Assembly (NCBI RefSeq): GCF_000215955.2
Contig: NZ_AFNV02000002.1
Location: 46,370 to 110,369, forward strand
DNA: 64,000 nucleotides
Direction: 5' to 3'
DNA from: Salinisphaera shabanensis E1L3A
GTDB lineage: Bacteria > Pseudomonadota > Gammaproteobacteria > Nevskiales > Salinisphaeraceae
In this document: one piece after another, positions 1-10,783 of the stretch
Layout: every line of letters starts with the position of its first letter
Position numbering within the stretch: the stretch's first letter is position 1
Notes under the pieces: model-generated
What the model was told of the DNA's origin: nothing
Databases searched by the model: none
What the model saw: only the letters and a program-made list of their open reading frames with translations
Made by a program: the position numbers and the translations under genes

Positions 1-972
1 CGATGCGGTTGGACAACGCGACGGCTTCGGCCATGTCGGCGACCGCGATCAGCGCACCGTGATTGGCCAGCGATGCGCGAATAATATCGCGCCGGGGCTG
101 TTCTTCCAGCAACCGTTCGACTGCGGCTTCGACAGCCCCTAGAAAATCGTTGTCCGGGCTGATCAGCAGCGCACGCGAATCCTCGCCGTGCTCGGCCTGG
201 GCAAACAAATCCAGCGCGGCCCATTCCGGATCACCGCTGCCGTCGGCCAGAATCAGCACCTCGGACGGCCCGGCCACGGACTCGATGCCGACACGCCCGA
301 ACACCTGCCGTTTGGCTTCGGCCACATAGGCATTGCCCGGCCCTACGATCTTGTCCACACAGGGCACGCTTTGCGTACCGTAGGCCAGCGCAGCGACGGC
401 CTGGGCACCGCCGATCGTAAAGAATCGATCGACACCGGCCAGTGCGGCCGCCGCGAGCACCCAGTCGTTCACCTCGCCACCGGGCGCAGGCGAAACCATG
501 ATGATTTCGGATACGCCAGCCACCTGTGCGGGCAGCGCGTTCATTAGAACGCTCGAGGGATAGGCCGCCTTGCCGCCCGGCGCATAAACACCGGCGCGCT
601 CGATCGGGCGTATGACCTGGCCAAGCCGGTTGCCGTATTCGTCTTCGTAAGCGTGCGCCTCAAGCTTCTGGGATTCGGCATAGCTGCGGATACGCGCCGC
701 TGCCGTTTCCAGTGCCGCGCGCGGCTTGGCCGGCATCGCCTCCAACGCTGCAGTCAAACGTGCCGGCGCAATTTCCAGCACGTCCATGTCGGCCGCGGGA
801 TGGCGGTCGAGCTCGCGCGTATATTCGACCACGGCCGAATCACCGCGCGCGCGCACATCGGCAATGATCGCTGCGACACGGCTATCGATTTCTGCCTGGG
901 CCGGCGTATCGCTATCGATGAGCGTTTCGAACCGCGATTCGAAATCCGCGGCGTGACTATCCAGCCGGCGCA

Positions 973-973
<1 letters not shown>
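1..973 (-). CDS. hisD: Histidinol dehydrogenase, C-terminus cut by window edge
   Basis: Catalyses the last two steps of histidine biosynthesis (L-histidinol to L-histidine, NAD-dependent, zinc enzyme) in the cytoplasm. The reverse strand reads openly from an ATG at 973-971 to the window edge, about 324 of the usual ~430 residues. Visible family motifs are GPGNAYVAEAKR, the GPSEVLILAD stretch and AQAEHGEDSRALL, whose Gln and His are zinc ligands in the family. The start shares one base with the hisG stop (TGATG), so hisD is translationally coupled to hisG as the last visible gene of the ibaG-murA-hisG-hisD operon. The missing C-terminus lies outside the window; nothing suggests truncation in the genome. 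Confidence 0.95.
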
Positions 974-2927
<1,954 letters not shown>

Positions 2928-2935
2928 TTAAGGGA

Positions 2936-3178
2936 TCAGGATACCGACGCGAATTCGTCGGGCGTCCAGGTTTTCATGGTCAGGGCGTGAATTTCGTTGC
3001 CCATGAGCTCACCGAGCGCCGCATAGACCATCATCTGGCGTTTGACCGGCGGCTTGCCTTCGAAACTTTCGCTCACGATACGGCCGGCGAAATGCACGCC
3101 GTCGTCGCTTACGATCTTTACATCGGCGTCGGGCAAGGCGGCTACGATAAGTTCGCGTACGGCTTCCGGGCTATACAT
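2936..3178 (-). CDS. ibaG: BolA-family protein IbaG
   Basis: Small (80 aa) BolA-family protein, expected to partner monothiol glutaredoxin in [2Fe-2S] handling. The fold signature is seen in VHFAGRIVSESFEGK and the C-terminal helix region MGNEIHALTMKTWTPDEF with its conserved His. Its position directly upstream of murA matches IbaG (YrbA) rather than BolA. In E. coli the mla phospholipid-transport genes lie just upstream of ibaG; here a YadGH-type ABC exporter takes that place. Confidence 0.9.
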   Translation of the reverse strand: MYSPEAVRELIVAALPDADVKIVSDDGVHFAGRIVSESFEGKPPVKRQMMVYAALGELMGNEIHALTMKTWTPDEFASVS

Positions 3179-3248
3179 GATTCGGCGTCTTTGGAAATCG
3201 GGCGCGAAATGCTAGCACGAGCGAACTCGTCGCGGCCCGGTTCGCGGC

Positions 3249-4004
3249 TCAGCCGCGAATCTTGTAACCCTTGGCCAGCATGACGACACAGATCGTCGAC
3301 ACGAACGTGAAGAACGCGGCGGCGACCACCACACTGCGCAACGGGTCGCTATCGCCCACGCCGAAAAACCCCTGCCGAAAGCCGTCGATCATGTAGAAGA
3401 ACGGGTTGAAGTGCGACGCCTTCTGCCAGAACTCCGGCAACGAATGGATCGAGTAGAACACGCCCGACAGAAACGACAACGGCATGATGAAGAAATTCTG
3501 GAACGCGGCGAGATGGTCGAACTTGTTCGCGAGAATGCCGGCAATCAGACCCATGACGGCCAACGTGCCGCCACCGAAGACCAGCATCGTGGCGACCAGC
3601 AACGGGTTCTCGATCGGCACCGTCACGAACAGTTGCGTAACCAGATACAACACACAGGCCACCAGCGTCGCGCGCACCAGCGACGCGCCGATGTAGGCCA
3701 AATAGATCTCGAACGCCGAAAGCGGCGTCATCAACAAAAACACCAGATTGCCGTTGATCTTGGACTGGGTCAGGCTCGAGGACGTGTTGGCGAACGAATT
3801 CTGAATGATGCTCATCATCATCAGGCCCGGCACCAGAAAGGCCGATGCCGGCACGCCCTGTATATCCTGACCCTGAAGCACTTGACCGAACACCACCATA
3901 TATAGGAGTGCGGTGACCACCGGCGCGCCAACAGTCTGCAGAATGACGCTATAGAAACGACGAACTTCCTTCGAAAACAGCGTGAAACAACCCTGCCAAT
4001 TCAT
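3249..4004 (-). CDS. yadH: ABC-2 type exporter permease, YadH-like
   Basis: Integral membrane half of an ABC-2 exporter, 251 aa, with about six hydrophobic segments (near residues 20-45, 60-80, 105-130, 140-165, 170-190 and 220-245). The N-terminus MNWQGCFTLFSKEVRRF and the SFANTSSSLTQSKINGNLVFLLM region match the YadH/NodJ family. Its start overlaps the stop of the ATPase gene by four bases (ATGA), so the two are coupled and should form one transporter. The substrate is unknown. It sits 70 bases upstream of ibaG on the same strand. Confidence 0.88.
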   Translation of the reverse strand: MNWQGCFTLFSKEVRRFYSVILQTVGAPVVTALLYMVVFGQVLQGQDIQGVPASAFLVPGLMMMSIIQNSFANTSSSLTQSKINGNLVFLLMTPLSAFEIYLAYIGASLVRATLVACVLYLVTQLFVTVPIENPLLVATMLVFGGGTLAVMGLIAGILANKFDHLAAFQNFFIMPLSFLSGVFYSIHSLPEFWQKASHFNPFFYMIDGFRQGFFGVGDSDPLRSVVVAAAFFTFVSTICVVMLAKGYKIRG

Positions 4005-4939
4005 GCTGCATCCTCGTCCGTATCGTGCGAGTGATCGGTGAGCTCGACGAAAATATTCTCCAGCGATGGTTCGCGCGTACGCACATCCTGTATGCGATAA
4101 CCCGCATCGCGGATCGCCTCCATCACATCGGCGATGAAATCCTTGCCCTGTTCGAGCTTGAGTTCGAGCGTGTCGCCGTGACGGTCCTCGATCAGCCGCT
4201 CGACGCTTGCCGGCAGCGCGCCGCCGTTGCCCGACAGCTGCAGCGACAGGAACCGGTACGGATGGCGGTCCAGCAGCGCCCGCTTGTCTTCGAGCACCGA
4301 TAGCTGGCCGCGGTCGAGAATGGCGATGCGATCACACAGCTCCTCGGCTTCTTCCAGATAATGCGTAGTCAGCACGATGGTATGGCCGGCTTCGTTGAGC
4401 TCCCGGGTGAACTTCCACAGCGTGCGCCGCAGCTCCACATCCACACCGGCCGTGGGTTCATCAAGAATCACCACGTCGGGCTTGTGGACCAGTGCCTGCG
4501 CGATGAGCACGCGCCGTTTCATTCCACCGGAGAGCGCACGCATGGAGACCTCGGCCTTGTCGGTCAGATCCAGGCGTTCGAGCAGCTCGTCGATCCACGG
4601 CCAGTAGTCCTTGCCGCAGCCGAAATAACCGGCCTGAATACGCAACATCTCGCGCACCGGAAAGAACGGGTCGTACACCAGCTCCTGTGGCACCACGCCG
4701 AGCGCGCGCCGGGATTGGCGAAAATCGCGACGCACGTCGTGGCCGAGTACGGCCACATTGCCGGAGGTGGCATGGGTCAAGCCGGCAATAATGCTGATCA
4801 AGGTCGATTTGCCCGCGCCATTGGGCCCGAGCAGGCCAAAGTATTCCCCCGGCCGAATATCGAACGACACACCCTTGAGCGCATGCGTGCTCGGATAGCG
4901 CTTTTCGACATTCTGAATAGAGATAGCGGGTTCGGTCAT
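4001..4939 (-). CDS. yadG: ABC exporter ATP-binding subunit, YadG-like
   Basis: Nucleotide-binding subunit, 312 aa, partner of the ABC-2 permease downstream. Walker A is [12 protein letters not shown] (GPNGAGKS at residues 38-45), the signature is LSGGMKRRVLIAQAL, and Walker B is VVILDEPTAGVD, followed by the H-loop in LTTHYLEEAEEL. The overall pattern, including VPQEL and AGYFG between Walker A and signature, is that of YadG. The start lies 149 bases from kdsD, which is transcribed the opposite way, so both promoters should be in 4940-5088. Transported compound not deducible. Confidence 0.9.
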   Translation of the reverse strand: MTEPAISIQNVEKRYPSTHALKGVSFDIRPGEYFGLLGPNGAGKSTLISIIAGLTHATSGNVAVLGHDVRRDFRQSRRALGVVPQELVYDPFFPVREMLRIQAGYFGCGKDYWPWIDELLERLDLTDKAEVSMRALSGGMKRRVLIAQALVHKPDVVILDEPTAGVDVELRRTLWKFTRELNEAGHTIVLTTHYLEEAEELCDRIAILDRGQLSVLEDKRALLDRHPYRFLSLQLSGNGGALPASVERLIEDRHGDTLELKLEQGKDFIADVMEAIRDAGYRIQDVRTREPSLENIFVELTDHSHDTDEDAA

Positions 4940-5088
4940 CGCAGCCGCGCAAGTCGAGCAAAAGGGCGCGCATTATACGGCCCGTGTGCAAACCTGCATA
5001 CGACAACGACCCGCCGCAAACCGGGCCGCGGCGGCAAAGCCTGAACGAACAATACCTTGGCCATTCATAGCTACGCTAGAATGGCGAT

Positions 5089-6066
5089 ATGAACGCACAT
5101 GACATCATGGGATCGGCTCGACGCGTGATCGATATCGAGGCCGCGGCCGTCGCCGCGCTGTCGTCACGTATCGATGCGCAATTCGCCGCCGCCGCCGAAG
5201 CACTTCTAGAATGCCGCGGACGGGTCGTTGTCACCGGTATGGGCAAATCGGGCCATATCGGCGGCAAGATTGCCGCGACGCTGGCCTCGACCGGCACGCC
5301 GGCGTTTTTCGTACATCCCGGCGAAGCCAGCCACGGCGATCTGGGCATGATCACCTCGCAGGACGTGGTGATCGCCCTGTCCTATTCCGGCGAGACGGGC
5401 GAGATTCTGACCATTCTGCCGCTGATCAAGCGGCTCGACGTGCCGCTGATCGCCATGACCGGCAACGCCCAGTCCACATTGGCGCGCCGGGCCGATGTCC
5501 ATCTCGACGTGGCCGTGGAAATCGAGGCCTGCCCGCTGGAACTCGCGCCCACCGCATCGACCACCGCGACGCTGGTCATGGGCGACGCACTGGCAATCGC
5601 CCTGCTCGAAGCACGGCATTTCACCGCCGAGGATTTCGCCCGCTCGCACCCGGGCGGCGCGCTCGGGCGACGCTTGCTGCTGACCGTGGCCGATATCATG
5701 CATACCGGCGACCGGCTGCCGCTCGTGCCCGAAAGCGCGCTGCTGCGCGAAGCGCTGCTGGAAATGAGCGCCAAGGGGCTGGGCATGACCGGCGTGGTCG
5801 ATACCGAAGGCCGGCTGGCCGGCGTGTTTACCGATGGCGATCTGCGTCGCACACTGGATCAGGACATCGACATCAAACATGCCGGCATTGCCGAACACAT
5901 GACCCGTTCGCCCAAGACCGTGACCGCCGACATGCTCGCCGCCGAGGCGGTACGCATGCTGCAGACGCACCGGATCGGCGGCGGTGCATTACTGGTGGTA
6001 GATGCCGATAATCGCCCCCAAGGGGCGCTCAACATGCAGGACTTCCTGCGAGCCGGAGTGATATGA
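5089..6066 (+). CDS. kdsD: D-arabinose 5-phosphate isomerase
   Basis: Converts ribulose 5-phosphate to arabinose 5-phosphate, the first step towards KDO for lipopolysaccharide. The product is 325 aa: a SIS sugar-isomerase domain (about residues 40-170, with GMGKSGHIGGKIAATLASTG and LSYSGETGEI) followed by two CBS repeats (about 205-325), the normal KdsD layout. It starts the kdsD-kdsC-lptC-lptA-lptB-rpoN operon; its stop overlaps the kdsC start by four bases (ATGA). Confidence 0.96.
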   Translation: MNAHDIMGSARRVIDIEAAAVAALSSRIDAQFAAAAEALLECRGRVVVTGMGKSGHIGGKIAATLASTGTPAFFVHPGEASHGDLGMITSQDVVIALSYSGETGEILTILPLIKRLDVPLIAMTGNAQSTLARRADVHLDVAVEIEACPLELAPTASTTATLVMGDALAIALLEARHFTAEDFARSHPGGALGRRLLLTVADIMHTGDRLPLVPESALLREALLEMSAKGLGMTGVVDTEGRLAGVFTDGDLRRTLDQDIDIKHAGIAEHMTRSPKTVTADMLAAEAVRMLQTHRIGGGALLVVDADNRPQGALNMQDFLRAGVI

Positions 6067-6576
6067 AACCCGAGGCCAGCGAAATACAACAGCGTGCTGC
6101 CGACATTCGTGTCGCGGTATTCGATGTCGACGGTGTGATGACCGACGGCAAGCTCTATCTCTACGACCACGGCGAAGAGATCAAGAGCATGCACGTACGT
6201 GACGGACTGGGCATACAGCGGCTACAGGCGGCCGGCGTTGCCGTGGCCGCAATCAGCGGCCGGCCCCCGCCGGCGGGGGGGGCCCCCCCGCCTGCATGCC
6301 CTGGGCGTGGATTACATCTATCTCGACAGCCACGACAAGCAGCTGGATTTCGAAGCCCTGCTGGCCGAACTCGAACTCACGCCCGACCAGGCCGCGGTCA
6401 TGGGCGACGATCTGCCCGACCTGGGGCTGATGCGCCAGGCCCGCCTGGCCATGGCCGTGGCCAATGCGGTCGATGAAGTCATCGAAACCGCCCACTGGGT
6501 GAGTCGTTTCGAGGGCGGCCAGGGCGCGGTTCGCGAAGCCTGCGAACTGATCATCGCCGCCCATAACGCCCACTAG
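6063..6576 (+). pseudogene. kdsC: KDO-8-phosphate phosphatase gene, frameshifted
   Basis: KdsC (HAD family) dephosphorylates KDO-8-P. The first part is in frame from 6063: the catalytic HAD motif FDVDGVMTDGK, then HVRDGLGIQ and AAISGR (to about 6263). From about 6289 the expected C-terminal half (LHALGVDYIYL, MGDDLPDLG, FEGGQGAVREACEL) continues in another frame to the stop at 6576. The break falls in 6261-6290, a run of C and G bases containing a perfect 16-base palindrome (CCCCCGCCGGCGGGGG, 6264-6279). As given, the native frame would run to 6476 with an unrelated tail. The flanking genes are intact and closely packed. A one-base extra (or two missing), probably a sequencing or assembly error, is most likely; a true mutation cannot be excluded. 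Confidence 0.85.
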
Positions 6577-6588
6577 CCACACGCGCCC

Positions 6589-7143
6589 ATGCTACGCATC
6601 GTCGCCATCCTGCTCGCCGTTTCAGCCGTTTTGCTGGGGCTGCGCGTGGTCGGGCTCGACCGCGCCCGTACCGACACCGATAAGCCGCGCTTGTCCACGC
6701 CCGACAACAGCGACTACTACATGAGCGATGCCGTGGTACGCCAGATGGACGACCAGGGAAAGCTCGCCTATCGCATGACCGTGGCCGAGAGTCTGCACTT
6801 CCCGGACGACTCGGCTCGGCTCACGGATATTGACGTACACTACCTTGCAGGCACGAAAACGTATTGGGACGTCACCGCGAAACAGGGGCGGATACCGCCC
6901 GGCGAACGCGATATCTACCTCTATGACGGGGTCACCGGCCGCCATCCCAGGGTCGACGGCGACGTGGTCAAGATCGTCACCGACAACGCCTGGGTGCGCC
7001 CCGATCGTGATCGTATCGATACCCAGGCGCATGTGACCGCCACCCAGCCCGGCCAGCGGGTCGAAGGCGATGGCATGGTGGTCAACCTGAAAACGGACAA
7101 GTTGAGACTGCTCGAAAATGTACAAGTCACCTACACGCCATAG
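6589..7143 (+). CDS. lptC: LPS export inner-membrane protein LptC
   Basis: Bitopic inner-membrane component of the Lpt bridge, taking LPS from LptB2FG and passing it to LptA. 184 aa: one N-terminal hydrophobic segment (residues 3-20) and a periplasmic beta-jellyroll with the family-type stretch SARLTDIDVHYLAG and repeated short beta strands. The start is 12 bases after the kdsC stop. The 3' end overlaps lptA by 26 bases, indicating coupling. Confidence 0.92.
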   Translation: MLRIVAILLAVSAVLLGLRVVGLDRARTDTDKPRLSTPDNSDYYMSDAVVRQMDDQGKLAYRMTVAESLHFPDDSARLTDIDVHYLAGTKTYWDVTAKQGRIPPGERDIYLYDGVTGRHPRVDGDVVKIVTDNAWVRPDRDRIDTQAHVTATQPGQRVEGDGMVVNLKTDKLRLLENVQVTYTP

Positions 7144-7645
7144 CCGTATCGCTCGCGCCCTGGCCGTGCTCGCACTTGTGCTGGCGCCGGCCGCGGCGTT
7201 CGCGCAGCAGCCGCTGCCGATTCATATCGAATCCAACAACGCGGATCTGTCCCAGCAGCGCGGCACCAGCACCTACACCGGCAATGTCGTGCTCACCCGG
7301 GGCGGGCTCACGCTCACCGGCAACAAGCTCGTGATCACACGCATTAACGATCGCGGCAATATCAAGGCCGTTCTCGACGGCAGCCCGGCCAAGTTCGACA
7401 AGCAGCCGGACCGCGAAGGCGACGACGTGGTCACCGGCCACGCCAGCCAGATCGAGTACGCCAACAACGATTCCACCATCGTATTGCGCGGCAATGCGGT
7501 CGTGCGGCGCGGCGGCGACGAGATCAACGGCCAGGTGATTCGCCACAATCTGGATACCGAGCGCACCCAGGCCGAACGCGGCAGTTCCAACAACGAACGC
7601 GTACGCATCACCATTCAGCCCGAGTCCGGGAAAGACCAGCCGTGA
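7118..7645 (+). CDS. lptA: Periplasmic LPS transport protein LptA
   Basis: Periplasmic bridge protein that polymerises between LptC and LptD. 175 aa with a Sec signal peptide (residues 1-29, cleavage after PAAAFA) and an OstA/LptA domain: [20 protein letters not shown], then [19 protein letters not shown] and [16 protein letters not shown]. The gene overlaps lptC upstream; its stop is part of a GTGA overlap with the likely lptB start. Confidence 0.94.
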   Translation: MYKSPTRHSRIARALAVLALVLAPAAAFAQQPLPIHIESNNADLSQQRGTSTYTGNVVLTRGGLTLTGNKLVITRINDRGNIKAVLDGSPAKFDKQPDREGDDVVTGHASQIEYANNDSTIVLRGNAVVRRGGDEINGQVIRHNLDTERTQAERGSSNNERVRITIQPESGKDQP

Positions 7646-8405
7646 GCCGAACCGCAGCCCAAAGCCCCGCCCCGGCGGCGAACGGCCAGCGGCTGCCGAA
7701 AACCTGAGCAAGCGCTACAAGGGGCGCGCCGTGGTCGAAAACGTCAGCCTGTCGCTGGCGCCCGGCGAGGTCGTCGGTCTGCTCGGGCCCAACGGCGCGG
7801 GCAAAACGACCTCTTTCTATATGATCGTGGGGCTGATCACGCCCGATTCCGGCCAGATCATGCTGGGCGAACGCAATCTCATCGGTCTGCCCATGCATGC
7901 GCGGGCCAAGCTGGGTATCGGCTATCTGCCGCAGGAGGCCTCGGTCTTTCGCAAGCTCTCGGTCGCCGACAATATCCGCGCGATTCTGCAACTGCGCCGG
8001 GGCCTGAAAAAAGCCGATATCGATCGCGAACTCGCGGCCCTGCTCGATGAACTCTCGATCGGCCATATCGCCGACTCCAAGGGCATCAATCTGTCCGGCG
8101 GCGAGCGCCGGCGGGTGGAAATCGCCCGGGCACTGGCTGCGCAGCCGCAGTACATGCTTCTCGACGAGCCATTCGCCGGTATCGACCCGATTTCCATCGG
8201 CGATATCCGCAGCATCATCACGCATCTGAAAAACCGCGGCATCGGCGTGTTGATCACCGATCACAACGTGCGTGAAACGCTTTCGATCTGCGAGCGCGCC
8301 TATATCCTGAGTGACGGCGCGGTGATCGCCGACGGCCCCGGCGAGGCGATTCTGGCCGATCGCAAGGTGCGCGAGGTCTATCTGGGTGAGGATTTCCGAC
8401 TATGA
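7642..8405 (+). CDS. lptB: LPS export ABC ATPase LptB, start region frameshifted
   Basis: ATPase of the LptB2FG extractor. Walker A ([15 protein letters not shown]), signature ([16 protein letters not shown]), Walker B ([12 protein letters not shown]) and H-loop (ITDHNVRE) are present. The conserved N-terminus [18 protein letters not shown], with its adenine-stacking Tyr, is encoded at 7698-7751, but that frame has no ATG, GTG or TTG upstream; the first legal start is GTG 7731, which would delete the A-loop. A GTG at 7642 (GTGA overlap with lptA) starts [11 protein letters not shown] and hits a stop at 7705. Adding one base near 7695 (CTGCC to CTGGCC) joins the two frames. I therefore give 7642 as the likely true start, with a one-base deletion; the uninterrupted frame is 7731-8405. 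Confidence 0.88.
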
Positions 8406-9856
8406 AACAGTCGCTGAACCTCAATCTGTCGCAAAGCCTGACGATGACGCCTGCGCTGCAGCAGGCGATCCGCATGCTGCAGCTGTCCACGCTCGATCTC
8501 AAGACCGAGATCCAGGAAGCGCTGGAAACCAATGTCATGCTCGAGGCCGACGACGGCCACGACGAAATCGACGCCCGCGAGGCCACACGCGCGGAAGCCG
8601 CTGAAACCCAGCGCAGCGCCAGCGACACCAGCGCCGATATCCCCGAAAACCTGCCTGTCGACGCCGACTGGAACGATATCTATTCCGGTAGCGCAGCACC
8701 CGCGCCGGCGCCCACCAGCGACGACGAAGACTACTGGGACTATCGCCAGGCCAACCTCACCAGCACGCCCGATCTGCACGCCCATCTGACCTGGCAGGCG
8801 GACATGCATCGCTTTAGCGACGTACAGCGTGCAATCGCCGATCATCTGATCGATGCCATCAACGACCGCGGTCTACTCGAGGACTGGAACGAACTCTCGA
8901 GCCGGCTGATACAGGATTTCGAAACCGACGAAGCGGCGATCGAAACCGTTCTCACCGAAATTCATCGGTTCGACCCGCCCGGCGTGGCTGCCCGCACCCT
9001 GGCCGAATGCCTGAGCATCCAGCTGCATCAGATGCCAGCCGACACGCCGGCACGCGATATCGCCCTTCGGATCATCGACAACGAACCGCTGGAGTGCTTG
9101 GCCTCGCGCGACCTTGCGCCACTGGCACGCCGGCTTGGAATCGAGCCGGAAGCGCTGGAGCAGGCGATCGGGCTTATCCAGACACTGCAGCCACACCCGG
9201 GCGAAGCCTTTACCGACCACGAATCGAATTACGTGGTTCCGGAAGTGTTTGTCACCCGCCAGTCGTCGCGCTGGCATGTATCGCTGAACTCGGAGATCGC
9301 GCCGCGTCTTCGTATCAACAGCCAGTATCTGGCCCTGATCAAACGTGCCGATAAAAGCGCGGACCAGACGACGCTCAAATCGCATTTGCAGGAAGCGCGA
9401 TTCTTTCTCAACAGCCTGAAAAGCCGCAATGACACGCTGCTACAGGTCGCACAAACAATTGTTGAAGCGCAGCGGGCTTTTCTGGAATATGGTGAAGAAG
9501 CCATGAAACCACTCGTGCTGCGCGACGTAGCCGAACAGCTCGAGATTCACGAATCCACCGTTTCGCGCGCCACGGCCAACAAATACATGCAGACCCCGCG
9601 CGGCATTTTCGAACTCAAGTATTTCTTTTCCAGTCACGTATCGACCACCGACGGTGGCAGCGCTTCGGCGACAGCGATCCAAGCCATGATCAAGCGCATG
9701 GTCGCCGACGAGCGCCCCGGCAAACCGCTTTCCGACAGCAAGCTCGCCGAGTTGTTGCTGGAAAACGGGATCAAGGTGGCTCGCCGTACCGTGGCCAAGT
9801 ATCGCGAGGCCCTGTCGATCGCGCCCTCACACGAGCGCCGCCGGCAGGCCAGCTAA
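8402..9856 (+). CDS. rpoN: RNA polymerase sigma-54 factor
   Basis: Sigma-54, 484 aa, recognising -24/-12 promoters and needing AAA+ activators such as the GlrR encoded at 20718. Region I ([20 protein letters not shown]), an acidic region II (residues ~55-115), the core-binding region, the HTH and the C-terminal RpoN box [10 protein letters not shown] are all visible. The start overlaps the lptB stop by four bases. A perfect sigma-54 promoter lies in this window at 22304-22319. Confidence 0.97.
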   Translation: MKQSLNLNLSQSLTMTPALQQAIRMLQLSTLDLKTEIQEALETNVMLEADDGHDEIDAREATRAEAAETQRSASDTSADIPENLPVDADWNDIYSGSAAPAPAPTSDDEDYWDYRQANLTSTPDLHAHLTWQADMHRFSDVQRAIADHLIDAINDRGLLEDWNELSSRLIQDFETDEAAIETVLTEIHRFDPPGVAARTLAECLSIQLHQMPADTPARDIALRIIDNEPLECLASRDLAPLARRLGIEPEALEQAIGLIQTLQPHPGEAFTDHESNYVVPEVFVTRQSSRWHVSLNSEIAPRLRINSQYLALIKRADKSADQTTLKSHLQEARFFLNSLKSRNDTLLQVAQTIVEAQRAFLEYGEEAMKPLVLRDVAEQLEIHESTVSRATANKYMQTPRGIFELKYFFSSHVSTTDGGSASATAIQAMIKRMVADERPGKPLSDSKLAELLLENGIKVARRTVAKYREALSIAPSHERRRQAS

Positions 9857-9898
9857 GTCTCTTTATATCTGCTTTCCCAAGCCGACAAGGAGTACCCG

Positions 9899-10231
9899 AT
9901 GAACCTGAATATCTCCGGGCATCACATCGACATGACCGAAGCGCTGCATAACTATGTAGCCTCCAAAATGGAACGCGTCGAGCGTCATTTCGATGATGTG
10001 ATCGATGCCGAAGTCGTACTCGAAGTCGAAAAGGTCCGGCACAAGGCCGAAGTCACCATGCAAGTCCGTGGCGCGACCCTGCATGCCGAATGCACGCAGG
10101 ACGACATGTACGCCGCGATCGACGGCATGGTCGACAAGCTCGATCGCCAGACGGTCAAGCACAAGGAGAAGGAAAAGGATCATCACAACCGGCAGGCCCG
10201 ACACGTGAATATGGATATGGATGCCGGTTGA
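9899..10231 (+). CDS. hpf: Ribosome hibernation promoting factor, short form
   Basis: Binds the 30S A/P-site region and helps form inactive 100S ribosomes in stationary phase. 110 aa, starting MNLNISGHHIDMTEALHNYV, the short HPF form with no long C-terminal dimerisation domain; the tail is charged and His-rich (KEKEKDHHNRQ). A good Shine-Dalgarno (AAGGAG, 9888-9893) precedes the ATG. The rpoN-hpf-ptsN order is conserved in gammaproteobacteria. Confidence 0.94.
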   Translation: MNLNISGHHIDMTEALHNYVASKMERVERHFDDVIDAEVVLEVEKVRHKAEVTMQVRGATLHAECTQDDMYAAIDGMVDKLDRQTVKHKEKEKDHHNRQARHVNMDMDAG

Positions 10232-10238
10232 CCTGCGC

Positions 10239-10267
10239 TCGGCCATTGGCACAGTGCCAATGGCCGA
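10239..10267 (+). terminator. Long hairpin between hpf and ptsN
   Basis: TCGGCCATTGGCAC and GTGCCAATGGCCGA form an almost continuous inverted repeat (13 bp stem with a CAG loop as RNA). No T-tract follows, so this may be an RNA processing or attenuation element rather than a strong intrinsic terminator. Confidence 0.55.
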
Positions 10268-10304
10268 ACCGCTGTACGCATTTTGTATCGTTTAAAGGAA
10301 GTTT

Positions 10305-10769
10305 ATGAACATCGCCGATATCGTCGCCCCGCAGCGCGTACGTCTTGCCGACGACGTGCAGAGCAAAAAGCGCGCGCTCGAGCAGCTGGCAGAAATTCTG
10401 ACCCAGGGCACGCCCTATCTGACCGCCAGCGAAATCTTCAACGGGCTGATTTCCCGCGAGAAACTCGGCAGCACCGGCATTGGCGACGGTGTCGCGATTC
10501 CGCATGCGCGCATGAAAGGCATTGATGATTGCATCGGCGCATTCATGCGCCTGCCCCAGCCGGTGAATTTCGAATCCAACGACGAGCAGCCCGTGGACCT
10601 CGTGTTCGGCCTGCTGGTGCCGGAAAAATCCACCGAAGAGCATCTCAAGCTGCTGCGCCGCCTGGCCGAACTGTTTTCCGAAAATCAGACGCTGTCCGAA
10701 CTGCGTGATGCTGGCGATGGTGAAAAACTCTATAAAACGCTGATCGCTCGCGATACCAGCGAGGCCTGA
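10305..10769 (+). CDS. ptsN: PTS nitrogen regulatory EIIA (EIIA-Ntr)
   Basis: Phosphoryl acceptor of the regulatory PTS; in other proteobacteria it controls K+ uptake, sigma-54 functions and stress responses through its phosphorylation state. 154 aa; the phosphorylated histidine is His67 in VAIPHARM, and the N-terminal MNIADIVAP plus the FGLLVPEKSTEEHLKLLRRLAELF helix are typical. Shine-Dalgarno AAGGAAG lies just upstream. The gene begins the ptsN-hprK-rapZ-EIIA-HPr-ptsI run. Confidence 0.95.
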   Translation: MNIADIVAPQRVRLADDVQSKKRALEQLAEILTQGTPYLTASEIFNGLISREKLGSTGIGDGVAIPHARMKGIDDCIGAFMRLPQPVNFESNDEQPVDLVFGLLVPEKSTEEHLKLLRRLAELFSENQTLSELRDAGDGEKLYKTLIARDTSEA

Positions 10770-10783
10770 ACCGGCTGACACCG

